Positions 48,709 through 58,900 of a DNA stretch of 64,000 bases are shown here, in pieces. The stretch lies in assembly GCF_016508585.1 (NCBI RefSeq), contig NZ_JADVOP010000005.1, positions 62,001-126,000 on the forward strand, written 5' to 3'. The translations under genes were made by a program, and so were the position numbers. Under the pieces are notes generated by a model, which did no database searches, was not told the origin of the DNA, and saw only the letters and a list, made by a program, of their open reading frames with translations. The stretch's first letter is position 1, and the number at the start of each line of letters is the position of its first letter. The stretch is from Acinetobacter baumannii. GTDB taxonomy: Bacteria; Pseudomonadota; Gammaproteobacteria; Pseudomonadales; Moraxellaceae.

Positions 48709-48984
48709 ATGGTGGATGCGGTTAAACTTTTGATACATGGTAAAGTGCAAGGCGTTGGCTATCGACGTTGGTTTGAGAAAGAAGCACTCAAGTTGGAGCT
48801 TAAAGGTTATGTAAAAAATCTAGAGTCAGGTGAGGTTGAGGCAGTTGTCGCGGGAGATGAACATGCGATTCTCAGTTTAATTCGCCATTGTTACGTCGGA
48901 CCTTTAAGAGCTGAAGTCACCCGTATTGAACAGTATGCAGTTAACCTTGATTTAGACTTTACTGGGTTTAAAATGATTCGCTAA
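48709..48984 (+). CDS. acyP: acylphosphatase
   Basis: A 91-residue acylphosphatase that hydrolyses acyl phosphates. GKVQGVGYRRWFEKEA near 11-26 carries the catalytic Arg. GYVKNLESGEVEAVVAG near 33-49 carries the catalytic Asn. GGAG spans the nnr stop, 8 nt before the ATG at 48709; the upstream open frame overlaps nnr and is rejected. It is probably co-transcribed with nnr. Confidence 0.93.
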   Translation: MVDAVKLLIHGKVQGVGYRRWFEKEALKLELKGYVKNLESGEVEAVVAGDEHAILSLIRHCYVGPLRAEVTRIEQYAVNLDLDFTGFKMIR

Positions 48985-49022
48985 CTCGTCCATTTAACAT
49001 GGATATATATAGATGATTTAAA

Positions 49023-49904
49023 ATGACAATCAGCAAACTTTTATTCAGTTGTTTTCTCATTTGTAGTATTCACACTGGTATTTTCGCGCAGCCAAATGGA
49101 AGGGGCGCTGGGGATCATCATGTTAAAATTGTTCTAAAAGATTTAGACTTTAAAACGTTCATCCGTACTTTTTATCCTAAGCAGCTTCAAACCATCAAGA
49201 TTGATCAATTGGATCAGCAAAATATTCCGTATATCGGCATTAAACATGCAGAATATACCAATGCTTTAAATAGCGATGATGCAGTGCTTGTCTTTAGCCC
49301 TGCCCATACCTATCGAAATGCGCAAAATGAATTACGTTATCTGTTCACAACCACTGAAGTTTCAGTGGATAAAAATAACCATATGCTCAATTTTTGTGGA
49401 GCATGCGCGACTTTTACACGAATCTACATCTTTAAGAAAAATGCTTCTGCACAATTTGAACTGCTCAGCCAAAGTGAGGATGAAAACAGCTGGATGAATG
49501 CTGATTTTAACTATTTGCCTTATCCAACCTTGGAAATTATAAAAAATATTCGCAAAGTAGGACCACAAATCAAAGCGTTTGTAGAAGAACAAGTGTTAAG
49601 CCGTCAAGGTTACTCTAGCACGACATTATATATCGTTCCTTTTGATGAAAAACCGCATATTAAAAAGTTGATTGTCGCAGAAATTGGCAATGACAATGAA
49701 GTCTCAGGCAGTGAGCAAATTTTCAATCGTCAAGGGAATTATCATTTTCTAACAAGCATACATGATGGTTTATATGATATTGAAATTACTTATACAGGTA
49801 CCCAACGAATTTATGTAGGAGATCGTGCTAAGATTATTCCTGTAAATGAAACCCATGTTTATCATTATAATGAGCAACAGCAAAAATATATTCGAGTGAA
49901 ATAA
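49023..49904 (+). CDS. exported protein of unknown function
   Basis: A 293-residue exported protein with a signal peptide (cleavage near IFA, residue 20). GRGAGDHHVKIVLKDLDFKT opens the mature part, and NFCGACATFTRIYIFKK near 125 has a CxxC. I do not recognise a family. It is followed one base later by another small gene, so the two form a unit. Confidence 0.75.
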   Translation: MTISKLLFSCFLICSIHTGIFAQPNGRGAGDHHVKIVLKDLDFKTFIRTFYPKQLQTIKIDQLDQQNIPYIGIKHAEYTNALNSDDAVLVFSPAHTYRNAQNELRYLFTTTEVSVDKNNHMLNFCGACATFTRIYIFKKNASAQFELLSQSEDENSWMNADFNYLPYPTLEIIKNIRKVGPQIKAFVEEQVLSRQGYSSTTLYIVPFDEKPHIKKLIVAEIGNDNEVSGSEQIFNRQGNYHFLTSIHDGLYDIEITYTGTQRIYVGDRAKIIPVNETHVYHYNEQQQKYIRVK

Positions 49905-49905
49905 A

Positions 49906-50250
49906 ATGTTAGAGAAGTATTTAATCGTTGGGATTGTTTTTGCAGCCTGTATCGTATTGATTATTTACACACAGCTAGATAGTAGCAAAAAACAAGACAA
50001 ACATCTGAGCTTTAAAGAGAAATTACAGAAAGAATTTCCAAATTACAAAATACTGGAGCGTAATCAAAATTTTATTATTTCTCGGGAGAGTGCAAATCCA
50101 CGCATTCCAGAAGAGTTGGTCTTGATTCGAATTGACCCTGAACAGAAGAAAAACCTGAGAAACTCTGGAAAAATGCTAATTGCAACCTATGCTAAGCAAC
50201 CCAGTATCCGTGAGGTGCGCAAGGATGCATTGCCCTATTTAAATCAATAG
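49906..50250 (+). CDS. small membrane-anchored protein of unknown function
   Basis: A 114-residue protein with an N-terminal membrane segment (YLIVGIVFAACIVLIIYTQL), likely an anchor facing outward, then a soluble basic domain. It starts one base after the gene before it. No family was recognised. Confidence 0.7.
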   Translation: MLEKYLIVGIVFAACIVLIIYTQLDSSKKQDKHLSFKEKLQKEFPNYKILERNQNFIISRESANPRIPEELVLIRIDPEQKKNLRNSGKMLIATYAKQPSIREVRKDALPYLNQ

Positions 50251-50513
50251 TGCTGGTTGGACATGATGCTATTGGCTACAGCCTATTGCTTATCCCGTTA
50301 TACACACTTTACAAGCCATATGGATGCTTTTTGCTGATCGGGTTGCAGCGAGCGCAAGATTTTTGATAAGCAGCAATCTGATTTTTGAATTCTCTGAATC
50401 TATAAAACAATAGAATTGCTGATAGATGTTTGAATACCCAGTGTTGTATGTTAATAAACTATATGCAGACGGGCTTTCATCTGCACATTGAATTGAAATG
50501 CTGTACAAAGGTA

Positions 50514-51059
50514 TCAGCGTCTACGACTGCTATTGCGGCTACGTCCTCGCGCCATACCACCTAAAGCATTGAGCACTGCTAATTTACTCATGCTGCCTGA
50601 GGCATGGGCATGGCAGATCGCCGCAGCAAGCGCATCGGCAGCATCTTGTTGTGGTTTAACAGAAAGATTCAGAAGCTTCATGACCATCATTTGTACCTGT
50701 TCTTTATCTGCTGCACCATAACCCACAACAGATTGTTTGATTTGGCGGGCAGTATATTCAGCAACTTGCAAATCTAGGTTGACCAAAGCAGCGATAGCTG
50801 CGCCACGCGCCTGTCCCAGTTTCAATGCTGAATCTGGATTTTGTGCCATAAAAACTTGTTCGACGGCTGCTTCTGTAGGACCATGAAATTGAACGATTCG
50901 ATCGATTCCTGCAAAAATTCGTTTTAAACGTTCAGGCATCTCTGTTGTTTCAGTACGAATTGTACCTGCATCAATAAAAGAAAGTTTTTGACCATCTTTC
51001 TCAATAATCCCATAACCTGTTAAACGTGAGCCGGGATCAATTCCAATAATTAAAGGCAT
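50514..51059 (-). CDS. ruvC: Holliday junction resolvase RuvC
   Basis: A 181-residue endonuclease that cuts Holliday junctions with RuvAB. The catalytic acids are in [13 protein letters not shown] (Asp7), [10 protein letters not shown] (Glu near 66) and [14 protein letters not shown] (near 138-151). The C-terminus is basic. ruvA and ruvB are not adjacent here. Confidence 0.97.
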   Translation of the reverse strand: MPLIIGIDPGSRLTGYGIIEKDGQKLSFIDAGTIRTETTEMPERLKRIFAGIDRIVQFHGPTEAAVEQVFMAQNPDSALKLGQARGAAIAALVNLDLQVAEYTARQIKQSVVGYGAADKEQVQMMVMKLLNLSVKPQQDAADALAAAICHAHASGSMSKLAVLNALGGMARGRSRNSSRRR

Positions 51060-51168
51060 AATACTGTTTATCGTAAATCTTATTTAGATTATATGATGCT
51101 ATCCAGGGATTGAAAGTAAAATTTTAAGTTATTGGCTGTGTGATCAAACAACAAATAGGAGAGCTTGC

Positions 51169-51501
51169 TTGAAGAATTTTGTGCAAATCAAAAATCAGCA
51201 TGTGTATTGGGTTCATCGTTTAATGACACTGATCTATCTGGTGGGATTCATCTTGCTCGGTTTTGGAATATTGCAGAAATTTGACCTAGATGCATTGATG
51301 ACTTTTCTGATCCTGATCTTGGTTTTCGGCTGGATGATGTATTTACATTTTATTGCCTCGATAGAAGCTGAAAAAGGTTCAGAAAGAGGGCGGCATATTT
51401 CGCGATTTATTGCAGTGATTTTACTGTTTTTATTTCCAATTGGAACACTATTGGCAATCTATCTATTTTATAAAACATCGTCCGGTGAATGGCAAAAATA
51501 A
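51169..51501 (+). CDS. small membrane protein of unknown function
   Basis: A 110-residue protein with three membrane segments, at about 18-35, 43-60 and 80-100. The TTG start has AGGAG 7 nt before it and is well supported. I do not recognise a family. It lies between ruvC (divergent) and fxsA. Confidence 0.75.
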   Translation: MKNFVQIKNQHVYWVHRLMTLIYLVGFILLGFGILQKFDLDALMTFLILILVFGWMMYLHFIASIEAEKGSERGRHISRFIAVILLFLFPIGTLLAIYLFYKTSSGEWQK

Positions 51502-51641
51502 AGAAATTCGAGATTAAACACAAAATTACCCTTTAAAAATTCGGGAAAGCCCTTATAAATATAAAAGTGATGAAATTCATGGCATTTGATGTATGATTTT
51601 CCAAGCTGAAATTTAATTTATCTTTGAGATGCTTTGTTTCG

Positions 51642-52202
51642 ATGAAACTTTTTCCTATTATTTTAATTGGTATCATTCTTGAAATTGCTGTGTGGATTGG
51701 CGTAGCTCAATTCATTAGTGGTTGGTACGTGTTCTTCTGGTTTATCATCGCTTTTGTGATCGGTTTAAATTTATTACGTTCCAGCACTGCGACGATTATG
51801 CCGCAGTTACAGCAAATGCAAATGACAGGAATGATGGGAAATGACCCTGCGATTGCCAAAAAAATGGCAACTGCATTTGCAGGCATTTTGTTGATGATCC
51901 CAGGTTTGATCACAGATGTTTTAGCATTGTTGGTGATTCTACCGCCTGTTCAGAATGCAATTAAAAATGCAGGAATGAAATATATGGCAAAAAAACAACA
52001 AGCCATGATGAATAACATGATGGGCAACATGGGCGATGCGCAAGGGCAAAATCCCTTTGCAGATTTAATGCGTCAAATGCAGGATATGCAAAACCAACAA
52101 TCAGGTGGTCAATATCGTGATTCCACAATTATTGATGGAGAGGCACATGAGATTGAACCAGATCGTAAGCAAATTGAACTTAAAGATGTAAATAAAAAAT
52201 AA
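51642..52202 (+). CDS. fxsA: FxsA-family membrane protein
   Basis: A 186-residue inner-membrane protein. MKLFPIILIGIILEIAVWIG and LLMIPGLITDVLALLVILPP are FxsA signatures. The C-terminal 70 residues are methionine- and glutamine-rich and cytoplasmic. FxsA overproduction suppresses F exclusion of phage T7 in E. coli; its normal role is unclear. Confidence 0.9.
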   Translation: MKLFPIILIGIILEIAVWIGVAQFISGWYVFFWFIIAFVIGLNLLRSSTATIMPQLQQMQMTGMMGNDPAIAKKMATAFAGILLMIPGLITDVLALLVILPPVQNAIKNAGMKYMAKKQQAMMNNMMGNMGDAQGQNPFADLMRQMQDMQNQQSGGQYRDSTIIDGEAHEIEPDRKQIELKDVNKK

Positions 52203-52230
52203 AGTCATTTTTAATGTGATTGAATTTGAA

Positions 52231-52258
52231 CGCTGAGTCTAAAGATTCAGCTTTTTTT
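52231..52258 (+). terminator. terminator after fxsA
   Basis: GCTGA and TCAGC, extended by AAGATT pairing imperfectly with GTCT, followed by TTTTTTT. Confidence 0.7.
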
Positions 52259-52405
52259 ATCGCTGAAATTTGTGGTTTTACAGTGCAATCAGACAAGTCT
52301 CTTTTGTTCATCTATTGGAAAACACAGATTTCATGAGGACAAATTATTTCTTAAATGGTTGATCAAACGGTATAATTGGCTCGCCCTAAGCAATAAGATT
52401 AAATT

Positions 52406-53038
52406 ATGTCAATGTTATTGACCATTTGTGCACTGCATTTTGTTGCACAGCTCAGTCCAGGACCAGATGTATTGCTGGTTGCTAAAAGTTCAGCCTCTAC
52501 TTCACGTGCAAATACCCTTAAAATTATTTTAGGCATATCAGCCGGTGTCTTGGTTTGGGTGATCTTAACGCTATTGGGCTTTACGGTTTTATTGGAGCAG
52601 TGGCCCTGGATTCAGCAAGTGTTGATGTTGATTGGTGGATTCTTTCTGGCTCGAATGGGGTATGCCATGTTGAAAGGGGGTATTGCCACACTTAAACAAA
52701 GGACCAATCTTGATGGTGTGATAGCGCATGCACCGAAAAACTATTTTCTTTTGGGACTTTTTACAAACTTGGCCAATCCTAAAATCGTGATTTATTTCAG
52801 TAGTGTTTTCTCATTGGCATTAAGTTCAAGTGCGGGATTAAACTTAAAACCGCAATTGGCAGTAATCATTCCGATTCAGACATTTTTAGTGTTTAGTCTA
52901 TTGATGTTGATAATGTCGATTCCCAAAATAAAAGCGATCTATCAACGTTCCGGAAGCTATATTGATATTCTCTCTGGAAGTTTTTTCTTATTATTTGCAG
53001 TTTTCCTCTGGGTAGATGTGCTTAAAATGTTTTATTGA
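52406..53038 (+). CDS. LysE/RhtB-family exporter
   Basis: A 210-residue inner-membrane exporter of amino acids or related compounds. HFVAQLSPGPDVLLVAKSS near 11-29 carries the conserved PGPD motif. NLANPKIVIYFSSVFSLAL near 122-140 is the second family motif. Six membrane segments are evident. The substrate is unknown. Its last seven bases overlap the convergent small gene. Confidence 0.9.
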   Translation: MSMLLTICALHFVAQLSPGPDVLLVAKSSASTSRANTLKIILGISAGVLVWVILTLLGFTVLLEQWPWIQQVLMLIGGFFLARMGYAMLKGGIATLKQRTNLDGVIAHAPKNYFLLGLFTNLANPKIVIYFSSVFSLALSSSAGLNLKPQLAVIIPIQTFLVFSLLMLIMSIPKIKAIYQRSGSYIDILSGSFFLLFAVFLWVDVLKMFY

Positions 53039-53220
53039 TTTTCATTGTTTCTAGGCGTTGTTTTTTCATCGTTCACATGTTGTGCCGGGATATTACCAAG
53101 CTGTTCTTGTGTCTGATAGCGACGCGGATCTAAAGTTTTGATCTGGTTTTCGGATTCAGAATATCTACGGCTACGGTTGGCGCGTTCACGCAAGCCACCT
53201 TTTTTGATCAGTTGGACCAA
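53032..53220 (-). CDS. small basic protein of unknown function
   Basis: A 62-residue hydrophilic protein, MVQLIKKGGLRERANRSRRY at the start and an acidic-polar tail. The TTG start has GGGAG 6 nt before it, which makes it a likely real gene despite its size. It overlaps the LysE gene end. It resembles no family I know; it could bind nucleic acid or a membrane surface. Confidence 0.55.
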   Translation of the reverse strand: MVQLIKKGGLRERANRSRRYSESENQIKTLDPRRYQTQEQLGNIPAQHVNDEKTTPRNNENQ

Positions 53221-53526
53221 AATAATCTCCCAAAATCTAATATTTGCCTATGCTTGAATTATACCTTGAATACACAGGATACAGAATATTGATCTCTGGG
53301 TATTGAGTGAAGAATAAGTTTGAATTGAGGCTGATTTCTGGTTTTCGCTAATATTTATATAAGTTTATGAATTTTATCAAAAATAAATAGAAACAAAATT
53401 TGCTTGTCAAATACGGTGAATCATGTAAACTTAAAAATGTAGTTAAATTTTTACATTACTTATATGGATATAATGGTAGTGTAATAAATAAAAACAATAA
53501 TAGTGCCATAAAAAGGAGATCCAAAG
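53221..53526. other. intergenic region, no gene seen
   Basis: About 305 AT-rich bases holding promoters for the divergent small genes. AATGTA and TACATT form a weak inverted repeat at 53436-53457. Confidence 0.5.
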
Positions 53527-53778
53527 ATGATTCTACAATATCATTGCGCTTGCTGTAATGAAGCAGTGACTTCGACCCAAAAAGTTTGCCCGAAATGTGG
53601 CTCTCAACATATTAAAAGCCCATATGGGTTATGGACCTTTTGTCTAGTGGCTTGCTTGGTTGTGGCAGTCACCTTTAAAGTCGGGCATTTATATATTCAA
53701 AATCATAATACTGAAGCACCTGAACAAGTTTCGATATTGAGTGTTTTACAACAGGATTCTAAGCCCAGTCCAGACTAA
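53527..53778 (+). CDS. small zinc-ribbon membrane protein
   Basis: An 83-residue protein. CACCNEAVTSTQKVCPKCGS near 7-26 forms a CxxC-CxxC zinc ribbon. One membrane segment (about 36-52, TFCLVACLVVAVTFKVG) and a polar tail follow. AAGGAGAT precedes the ATG. The function is unknown; such proteins often act as regulators or assembly factors at the membrane. Confidence 0.75.
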   Translation: MILQYHCACCNEAVTSTQKVCPKCGSQHIKSPYGLWTFCLVACLVVAVTFKVGHLYIQNHNTEAPEQVSILSVLQQDSKPSPD

Positions 53779-53922
53779 GCGGGTTTTATTTTCGAGAATA
53801 AGATGAAGAACATGCAAATAAAAGAAAAAAAGACGACAGGAGTTTTTGGATTTAGTTTAAATTGAAGCTGCTAGAGAGGAGGGATTTTTTTGAGGTATCT
53901 ATTTCCATAATCTTTAACAAAC

Positions 53923-53949
53923 AAAAAGCTCGCATCTGCGAGCTTTTTT
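53923..53949 (-). terminator. terminator after metK
   Basis: AAAAAGCTCGCA-TC-TGCGAGCTTTTTT, a perfect stem with A/T flanks, about 20 bp after the metK stop on the minus strand. Confidence 0.85.
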
Positions 53950-53968
53950 GCTTTGGATTTTTGAGCAA

Positions 53969-55135
53969 TTATAGATTTGCTGATGCTTTAAGTGCTTCAA
54001 CTTTATCTGTTTTTTCCCATGTAAATGCAGTGTCGGAACCTTCACGACCAAAGTGTCCATAAGCAGCAGTCTGCTTATACATTGGCTGAATCAAATCAAG
54101 CATACGAGTAATGCCATAAGGACGTAAATCGAAGTGCTCACGAACCAATTGAATGATCAATTCGTCAGAAACTTTACCAGTATTGAAGGTATTGATTGAA
54201 ATTGAAGTTGGTTCAGCCACACCAATCGCATAAGACACTTGAATTTCACATTTATCTGCAAGACCCGCGGCAACGATGTTTTTGGCAACATAACGACCTG
54301 CATAGGCTGCAGAACGGTCAACTTTTGAAGGGTCTTTACCAGAGAAAGCACCGCCACCATGACGAGCCATGCCGCCGTAGGTATCTACAATAATTTTACG
54401 ACCTGTTAAACCACAGTCACCCACAGGTCCACCAATCACGAATAAACCTGTTGGATTAATATGAAATTTCGTTTCAGCATGGAACATTTCAGCAGGGATG
54501 ATCTTTTTCACGATTTCTTCAATCACTGCTTCTTTGAGGTTCGCTTGTGAAATTTCAGGATCATGTTGAGTCGAGAGTACCACTGCATCTAAGCGAACGG
54601 GCTTGCCATTTTCATAAGCAAACGTAACTTGGCTTTTGGCATCTGGGCGTAACCATGGCAATGTACCGTTACGACGCAATTCAGCTTGCTTTTCCATTAA
54701 ACGGTGTGCATATGAAATTGGCGCAGGCATCAACACATCTGTTTCACGGCTTGCATAACCGAACATTAAGCCTTGGTCGCCTGCACCCTGATCTTCAGGT
54801 TTTTGACGATCAACACCTTGTGCAATTTCTGGTGATTGTTTGCCAATCATGTTGATCACGGCACAGGTTGAGCCATCAAAACCAAGATCTGTATGGTGAT
54901 AGCCAATACCATTCACCGTGTGGCGAACAATCGATTCAAAATCGACGTTTGCTGTTGTGGTGATTTCACCCGCAAGAACGACCGCACCAGTTTTTACTAA
55001 TGTTTCGCAGGCAACCCGTGCATATGGGTCTTCTTTTAAGATTGCATCCAAGATAGCGTCACTGATTTGGTCAGCCATTTTATCTGGATGGCCTTCGCTC
55101 ACAGATTCCGAAGTAAAAACAGCATACTCGCGCAT
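53969..55135 (-). CDS. metK: S-adenosylmethionine synthetase
   Basis: Makes S-adenosylmethionine from methionine and ATP. The 388-residue protein has [20 protein letters not shown] near 15-34 and [12 protein letters not shown] near 121. The phosphate loop [19 protein letters not shown] lies near 265. An AGGA lies before the ATG. No riboswitch was recognised in its upstream region. Confidence 0.98.
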   Translation of the reverse strand: MREYAVFTSESVSEGHPDKMADQISDAILDAILKEDPYARVACETLVKTGAVVLAGEITTTANVDFESIVRHTVNGIGYHHTDLGFDGSTCAVINMIGKQSPEIAQGVDRQKPEDQGAGDQGLMFGYASRETDVLMPAPISYAHRLMEKQAELRRNGTLPWLRPDAKSQVTFAYENGKPVRLDAVVLSTQHDPEISQANLKEAVIEEIVKKIIPAEMFHAETKFHINPTGLFVIGGPVGDCGLTGRKIIVDTYGGMARHGGGAFSGKDPSKVDRSAAYAGRYVAKNIVAAGLADKCEIQVSYAIGVAEPTSISINTFNTGKVSDELIIQLVREHFDLRPYGITRMLDLIQPMYKQTAAYGHFGREGSDTAFTWEKTDKVEALKASANL

Positions 55136-55657
55136 GAAAGTCCTATCACAGTAATTTATAAAGACGCAATATGTTACATCGACTTCAGCCTGAGGACTAG
55201 CATTACCTGATTAAAAATCATGAATAAAATTCATTTTAATGTGTTTTTAATTGATATATTCATTAGGAAAACTGATAAAGGTGGCGGATTTTGTAACGTC
55301 GGCGCTTTTTAAAACCGCTTAACTTGCTTTTGATTGAATGATTTAAATGTATTCAGGTTGAAATTAATTTCTCTTTATTGCCACTATGTGCTTATTGCGA
55401 TGGTGATGAAAACTCATGTTTAAAAATGTATCGCATAATCATGATGAGTGTATTCAAGTTTTGATCCAAATAGCCAACCGATATTTATCATTTTTAAACA
55501 GACAATGCAGTATTGCGATCATTTTTTAATTAATTTGCAACCAAAAGGGATAAATATAGACTTAAGTCTTTACCCTGATCGTTTTTTTTAAGACAATACA
55601 GCACAGTTTTTGAATTTTTATTCTTCTTCCTAAATTTTTATCTATTGGATCTGATCT
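55136..55657. other. intergenic region between metK and tkt
   Basis: About 520 AT-rich bases between divergent genes. No gene, and no SAM riboswitch structure recognisable by eye. It should hold both promoters. Confidence 0.55.
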
Positions 55658-57646
55658 ATGACAACCCCGTTGAATGAACGTCGTATAGCTAACGCAATTC
55701 GTGTATTGGCTATGGATGCTGTGCAAAAAGCAAATTCTGGACATCCAGGTGCACCAATGGGGATGGCTGATATCGCTGATGTCGTATGGCGTGAATTTCT
55801 GAATCATAATCCGACAAACCCACAATGGGCAAACCGTGACCGCTTTGTATTGTCAAATGGTCATGGTTCCATGTTGCAGTACGCACTGTTGCATTTAACG
55901 GGCTATGATCTTTCCATTGAAGACATTAAACAGTTCCGTCAATTACATTCTAAAACGCCAGGTCATCCAGAATTGGGTTATGCGCCAGGTATTGAGACGA
56001 CAACTGGTCCTTTAGGTCAGGGGATTGCCAATGCGGTTGGTTTCGCACTTGCTGAAAAAACTTTAGCTGCTCAATTCAACAAAGAAGACATCAAAGTTGT
56101 AGACCATTTTACTTACTGTTTCTTGGGTGATGGTTGTTTAATGGAAGGCATCTCTCATGAAGCATGTTCACTCGCAGGAACTTTAGGTCTAGGAAAACTG
56201 ATTGCTTACTATGATGACAACGGTATTTCTATTGATGGTGAAGTAGAGGGTTGGTTCTCTGACGATACTGAAGAACGTTTCAAGGCTTATGGTTGGCAAG
56301 TTCTGCGTGTAGACGGTCATGATGCTGATGCGATTCGTGCTGCAACGGTTGAAGCACGTGCGGAGACTGCAAAACCAACCTTGATTATCTGTAAAACCAT
56401 TATTGGTTTAGGTTCACCGAACAAGCAGGGTAAAGAAGACTGTCACGGTGCACCATTAGGCAATGATGAAATCACACTCACCCGTGAAGCATTAGGTTGG
56501 AAAGAAGAAGCATTCGTTATTCCTTCTGATATTTATACGGCTTGGGATGCTAAAGCGAAAGGATCAGCATCAGAAGCGACTTGGAATGAAACTTTTGCTG
56601 CCTATGCTGCAAAATATCCAACGGAAGCAGCTGAATTTAAACGCCGCGTAGAAGGTGATTTACCCGCAGATTTCTTGGCTCAAGCAGATGCATATATTGC
56701 TGAAGTGAATGCGAAAGGTGAGACAATTGCAACACGTAAAGCGAGTCAAAACGCAATTCAAGCATTTGCACCTTTACTTCCTGAAATTTTAGGTGGTTCT
56801 GCTGATTTGGCAGGATCAAACTTAACCTTGTGGAAGGGGGCCAAAGGTGTAGAGTCAGATCCGGCAGGTAACTATGTACATTATGGCGTACGTGAGTTCG
56901 GTATGACTGCAATTGCCAATGGGGTTGCTTTACACGGCGGTTTTATTCCTTATGTTGCAACTTTCCTGATGTTTATGGAATATGCACGCAATGCTGTTCG
57001 TATGTCTGCATTGATGAAACAACGTGTGATTCATGTTTATACGCATGACTCAATCGGTCTGGGTGAAGATGGTCCTACACATCAACCTGTAGAACAGATT
57101 GCTTCTCTACGTGGTACTCCAAATTTAAATACGTGGCGTCCATGTGATACGGTTGAAGCATCGATTTCTTGGAAATCTGCATTGACACGTAAAGAAGGTC
57201 CAACAGCATTGATCTTCTCCCGTCAAAACCTCCCGTTCCAAACACGTACTCAGGCACAAATTGAGAATGTTGCAAAAGGTGGTTATGTATTGGCTGAAGA
57301 AAAAGGTGAATTAAAAGCAATCATCATTGCGACCGGTTCGGAAGTTTCATTGGCAATGGAAGCTCATGCACAGCTTGAAGGCGTACGAGTTGTATCTATG
57401 CCATGTGCAGAAGAGTTTGTTAAACAAGATGCTGCGTACCGTGAAGCCGTACTGCCTTCAAACATCCGTGCACGTGTTGCCGTTGAAGCAGCTCATGTTG
57501 ATTACTGGTGGAAGTTTGTTGGTTTAGATGGCAAAGTTATTGGTATGACAACTTATGGTGAGTCTGCTCCAGCAAAAGACTTGTTCCAGTTCTTCGGTAT
57601 CACGACTGAAGCTGTGGTTGCAGCTGTAAATGAGTTAACTGCTTAA
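55658..57646 (+). CDS. tktA: transketolase
   Basis: Thiamine-diphosphate enzyme of the pentose phosphate pathway. The 662-residue protein has [16 protein letters not shown] near 29-44 and [13 protein letters not shown] near 154-166, with the ThDP and metal ligands. [18 protein letters not shown] near 465-482 is the second domain motif. It stands alone. Confidence 0.98.
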   Translation: MTTPLNERRIANAIRVLAMDAVQKANSGHPGAPMGMADIADVVWREFLNHNPTNPQWANRDRFVLSNGHGSMLQYALLHLTGYDLSIEDIKQFRQLHSKTPGHPELGYAPGIETTTGPLGQGIANAVGFALAEKTLAAQFNKEDIKVVDHFTYCFLGDGCLMEGISHEACSLAGTLGLGKLIAYYDDNGISIDGEVEGWFSDDTEERFKAYGWQVLRVDGHDADAIRAATVEARAETAKPTLIICKTIIGLGSPNKQGKEDCHGAPLGNDEITLTREALGWKEEAFVIPSDIYTAWDAKAKGSASEATWNETFAAYAAKYPTEAAEFKRRVEGDLPADFLAQADAYIAEVNAKGETIATRKASQNAIQAFAPLLPEILGGSADLAGSNLTLWKGAKGVESDPAGNYVHYGVREFGMTAIANGVALHGGFIPYVATFLMFMEYARNAVRMSALMKQRVIHVYTHDSIGLGEDGPTHQPVEQIASLRGTPNLNTWRPCDTVEASISWKSALTRKEGPTALIFSRQNLPFQTRTQAQIENVAKGGYVLAEEKGELKAIIIATGSEVSLAMEAHAQLEGVRVVSMPCAEEFVKQDAAYREAVLPSNIRARVAVEAAHVDYWWKFVGLDGKVIGMTTYGESAPAKDLFQFFGITTEAVVAAVNELTA

Positions 57647-57670
57647 TATTCTGCTTTTTAAAGCGATAAG

Positions 57671-57697
57671 AACGCCCCCAAGTGGGCGTTTTTATTT
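57671..57697 (+). terminator. terminator after transketolase
   Basis: AACGCCC and GGGCGTT stem followed by TTTATTTT. Confidence 0.9.
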
Positions 57698-57830
57698 TGC
57701 AGATGTTGCATCGATGTTGTGGAAAAATTCACCAAATTTTAGTAGCAGTTTTTAGCAAAAGGTATATAGTTGTGCCATTCATTCAGTAATCATGAAATAT
57801 GGTGATACATATACCATAAGTGAGGAAAAT

Positions 57831-58046
57831 ATGAGCCTTTATGAGCAGATTAGTGATGAAATCACCTTGATGGATGCAGGTGAGCAAAAATGGATTGGAC
57901 AGGATCTGCCACTTGAGTCTATGGTTGCAGTTGAGTTGCTGTTACAGGACTTTCAAGAAGACAAAATCATCAAGATTCGACGCAAGAACCATGAAAAGCA
58001 TTCTGGCTTAAAACAGGTTGATCGTGTTTTGGTTGAAAAGCTCTAA
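57831..58046 (+). CDS. small acidic protein of unknown function
   Basis: A 71-residue soluble protein. MSLYEQISDEITLMDAGEQ opens it, and it has a basic C-terminal half. The ATG at 57831 has GAGG 5 nt before it; an ATG at 57792 would add 13 residues but lacks a ribosome site. It is flanked by two strong terminators, so it is a single-gene unit. Confidence 0.7.
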   Translation: MSLYEQISDEITLMDAGEQKWIGQDLPLESMVAVELLLQDFQEDKIIKIRRKNHEKHSGLKQVDRVLVEKL

Positions 58047-58050
58047 AATT

Positions 58051-58075
58051 AAAAAGCCCCGAAAGGGGCTTTTGT
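58051..58075 (+). terminator. terminator after the small acidic protein
   Basis: AAAAGCCCC-GAAA-GGGGCTTTT, a near-perfect intrinsic terminator. Confidence 0.9.
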
Positions 58076-58159
58076 TTGATATGGATGAAAATAAATCCAT
58101 CTAAATAAAGATCAGTGACAAAAGTTTTAACTTTGAGGTGACTTAATAAGACAACTTGT

Positions 58160-58606
58160 TTAGTCCTCTTTTAGAGGATGTTGATCAAGGTCGAGCACAG
58201 TCTCAATCTGGATATTCGAGGTTAATAGTTTATGTACGGGGCAGCTTTCAGCAACTTTAAGTAAACGTTTATGTTGTTCTTCAGTGAAATCGCCTTTGAG
58301 TTGAATTGTTCTTCTAATATTGTTTTGACAGGCTGCAGGTTCATTTTCTGGATTTAATGCTAAATCAAGTTGGACATGTTCAATTTTCAATCCTTTATGC
58401 TTGGCATACATTTCCAATGTGATGACTGTACATGCGCCCAAAGCAGATAAGAGAATTTGAATGGGATTTGGTGCAGTATCCTGTCCTCCTTTATCGTTCG
58501 GCTCATCGGCATGCCAGATATGCCCTTGAGGGTTGGTTAAGGTGACACGATAGGGAGTTTGTGTGCTGTGAGCTTGAGCAATGTTCGCCATAAAATTGTT
58601 CATCAT
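58160..58606 (-). CDS. OsmC-family protein
   Basis: A 148-residue member of the OsmC/Ohr fold. The two redox cysteines lie in LLSALGACTVITLEMYA (near 59) and ESCPVHKLLTSN (near 121). OsmC proteins reduce organic hydroperoxides; this sequence is nearer the YhfA-type branch than Ohr, so the substrate is open. Confidence 0.88.
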   Translation of the reverse strand: MMNNFMANIAQAHSTQTPYRVTLTNPQGHIWHADEPNDKGGQDTAPNPIQILLSALGACTVITLEMYAKHKGLKIEHVQLDLALNPENEPAACQNNIRRTIQLKGDFTEEQHKRLLKVAESCPVHKLLTSNIQIETVLDLDQHPLKED

Positions 58607-58807
58607 ATAAAAGTCATGAACTATAAATATAAAATTTTCACGTCATGATCCAGTGCAATTTATTTCTTTATCGATTGTAGCGACTTGATCCAAATGTGGA
58701 TTTTTGATCGTTTGAAGTGTCATTTTCTTATTAAACCTCTATAAAACAAACCTTTAGTTGTGAATATAAGGTTCAAGTTTATGTCTCTCGAGAGAATCAT
58801 TTGAATC

Positions 58808-58823
58808 GTTGCATATATGCAAC
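58808..58823. promoter_or_regulatory. 16-bp perfect palindrome before the yceI gene
   Basis: GTTGCATATATGCAAC reads the same on both strands, 77 bp before the yceI-family start. It is likely an operator; the regulator is unknown. Confidence 0.45.
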
Positions 58824-58900
58824 ATATCGTATTATCAATAACAGTGAATTTGTAAAGGAAGCGTATAGAATAATAGTCATTCGATAGCGAGATTAACAAT

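Noticed and set aside
50290..50508. Minus-strand frame between the small membrane gene and ruvC
   Set aside because: No ribosome site, family motif or plausible start; part of it is weakly protein-like but not enough.
53436..53457. AATGTA/TACATT inverted repeat
   Set aside because: Only six base pairs in very AT-rich DNA, likely chance.
55136..55657. Possible SAM riboswitch before metK
   Set aside because: No conserved riboswitch stems could be recognised by eye.
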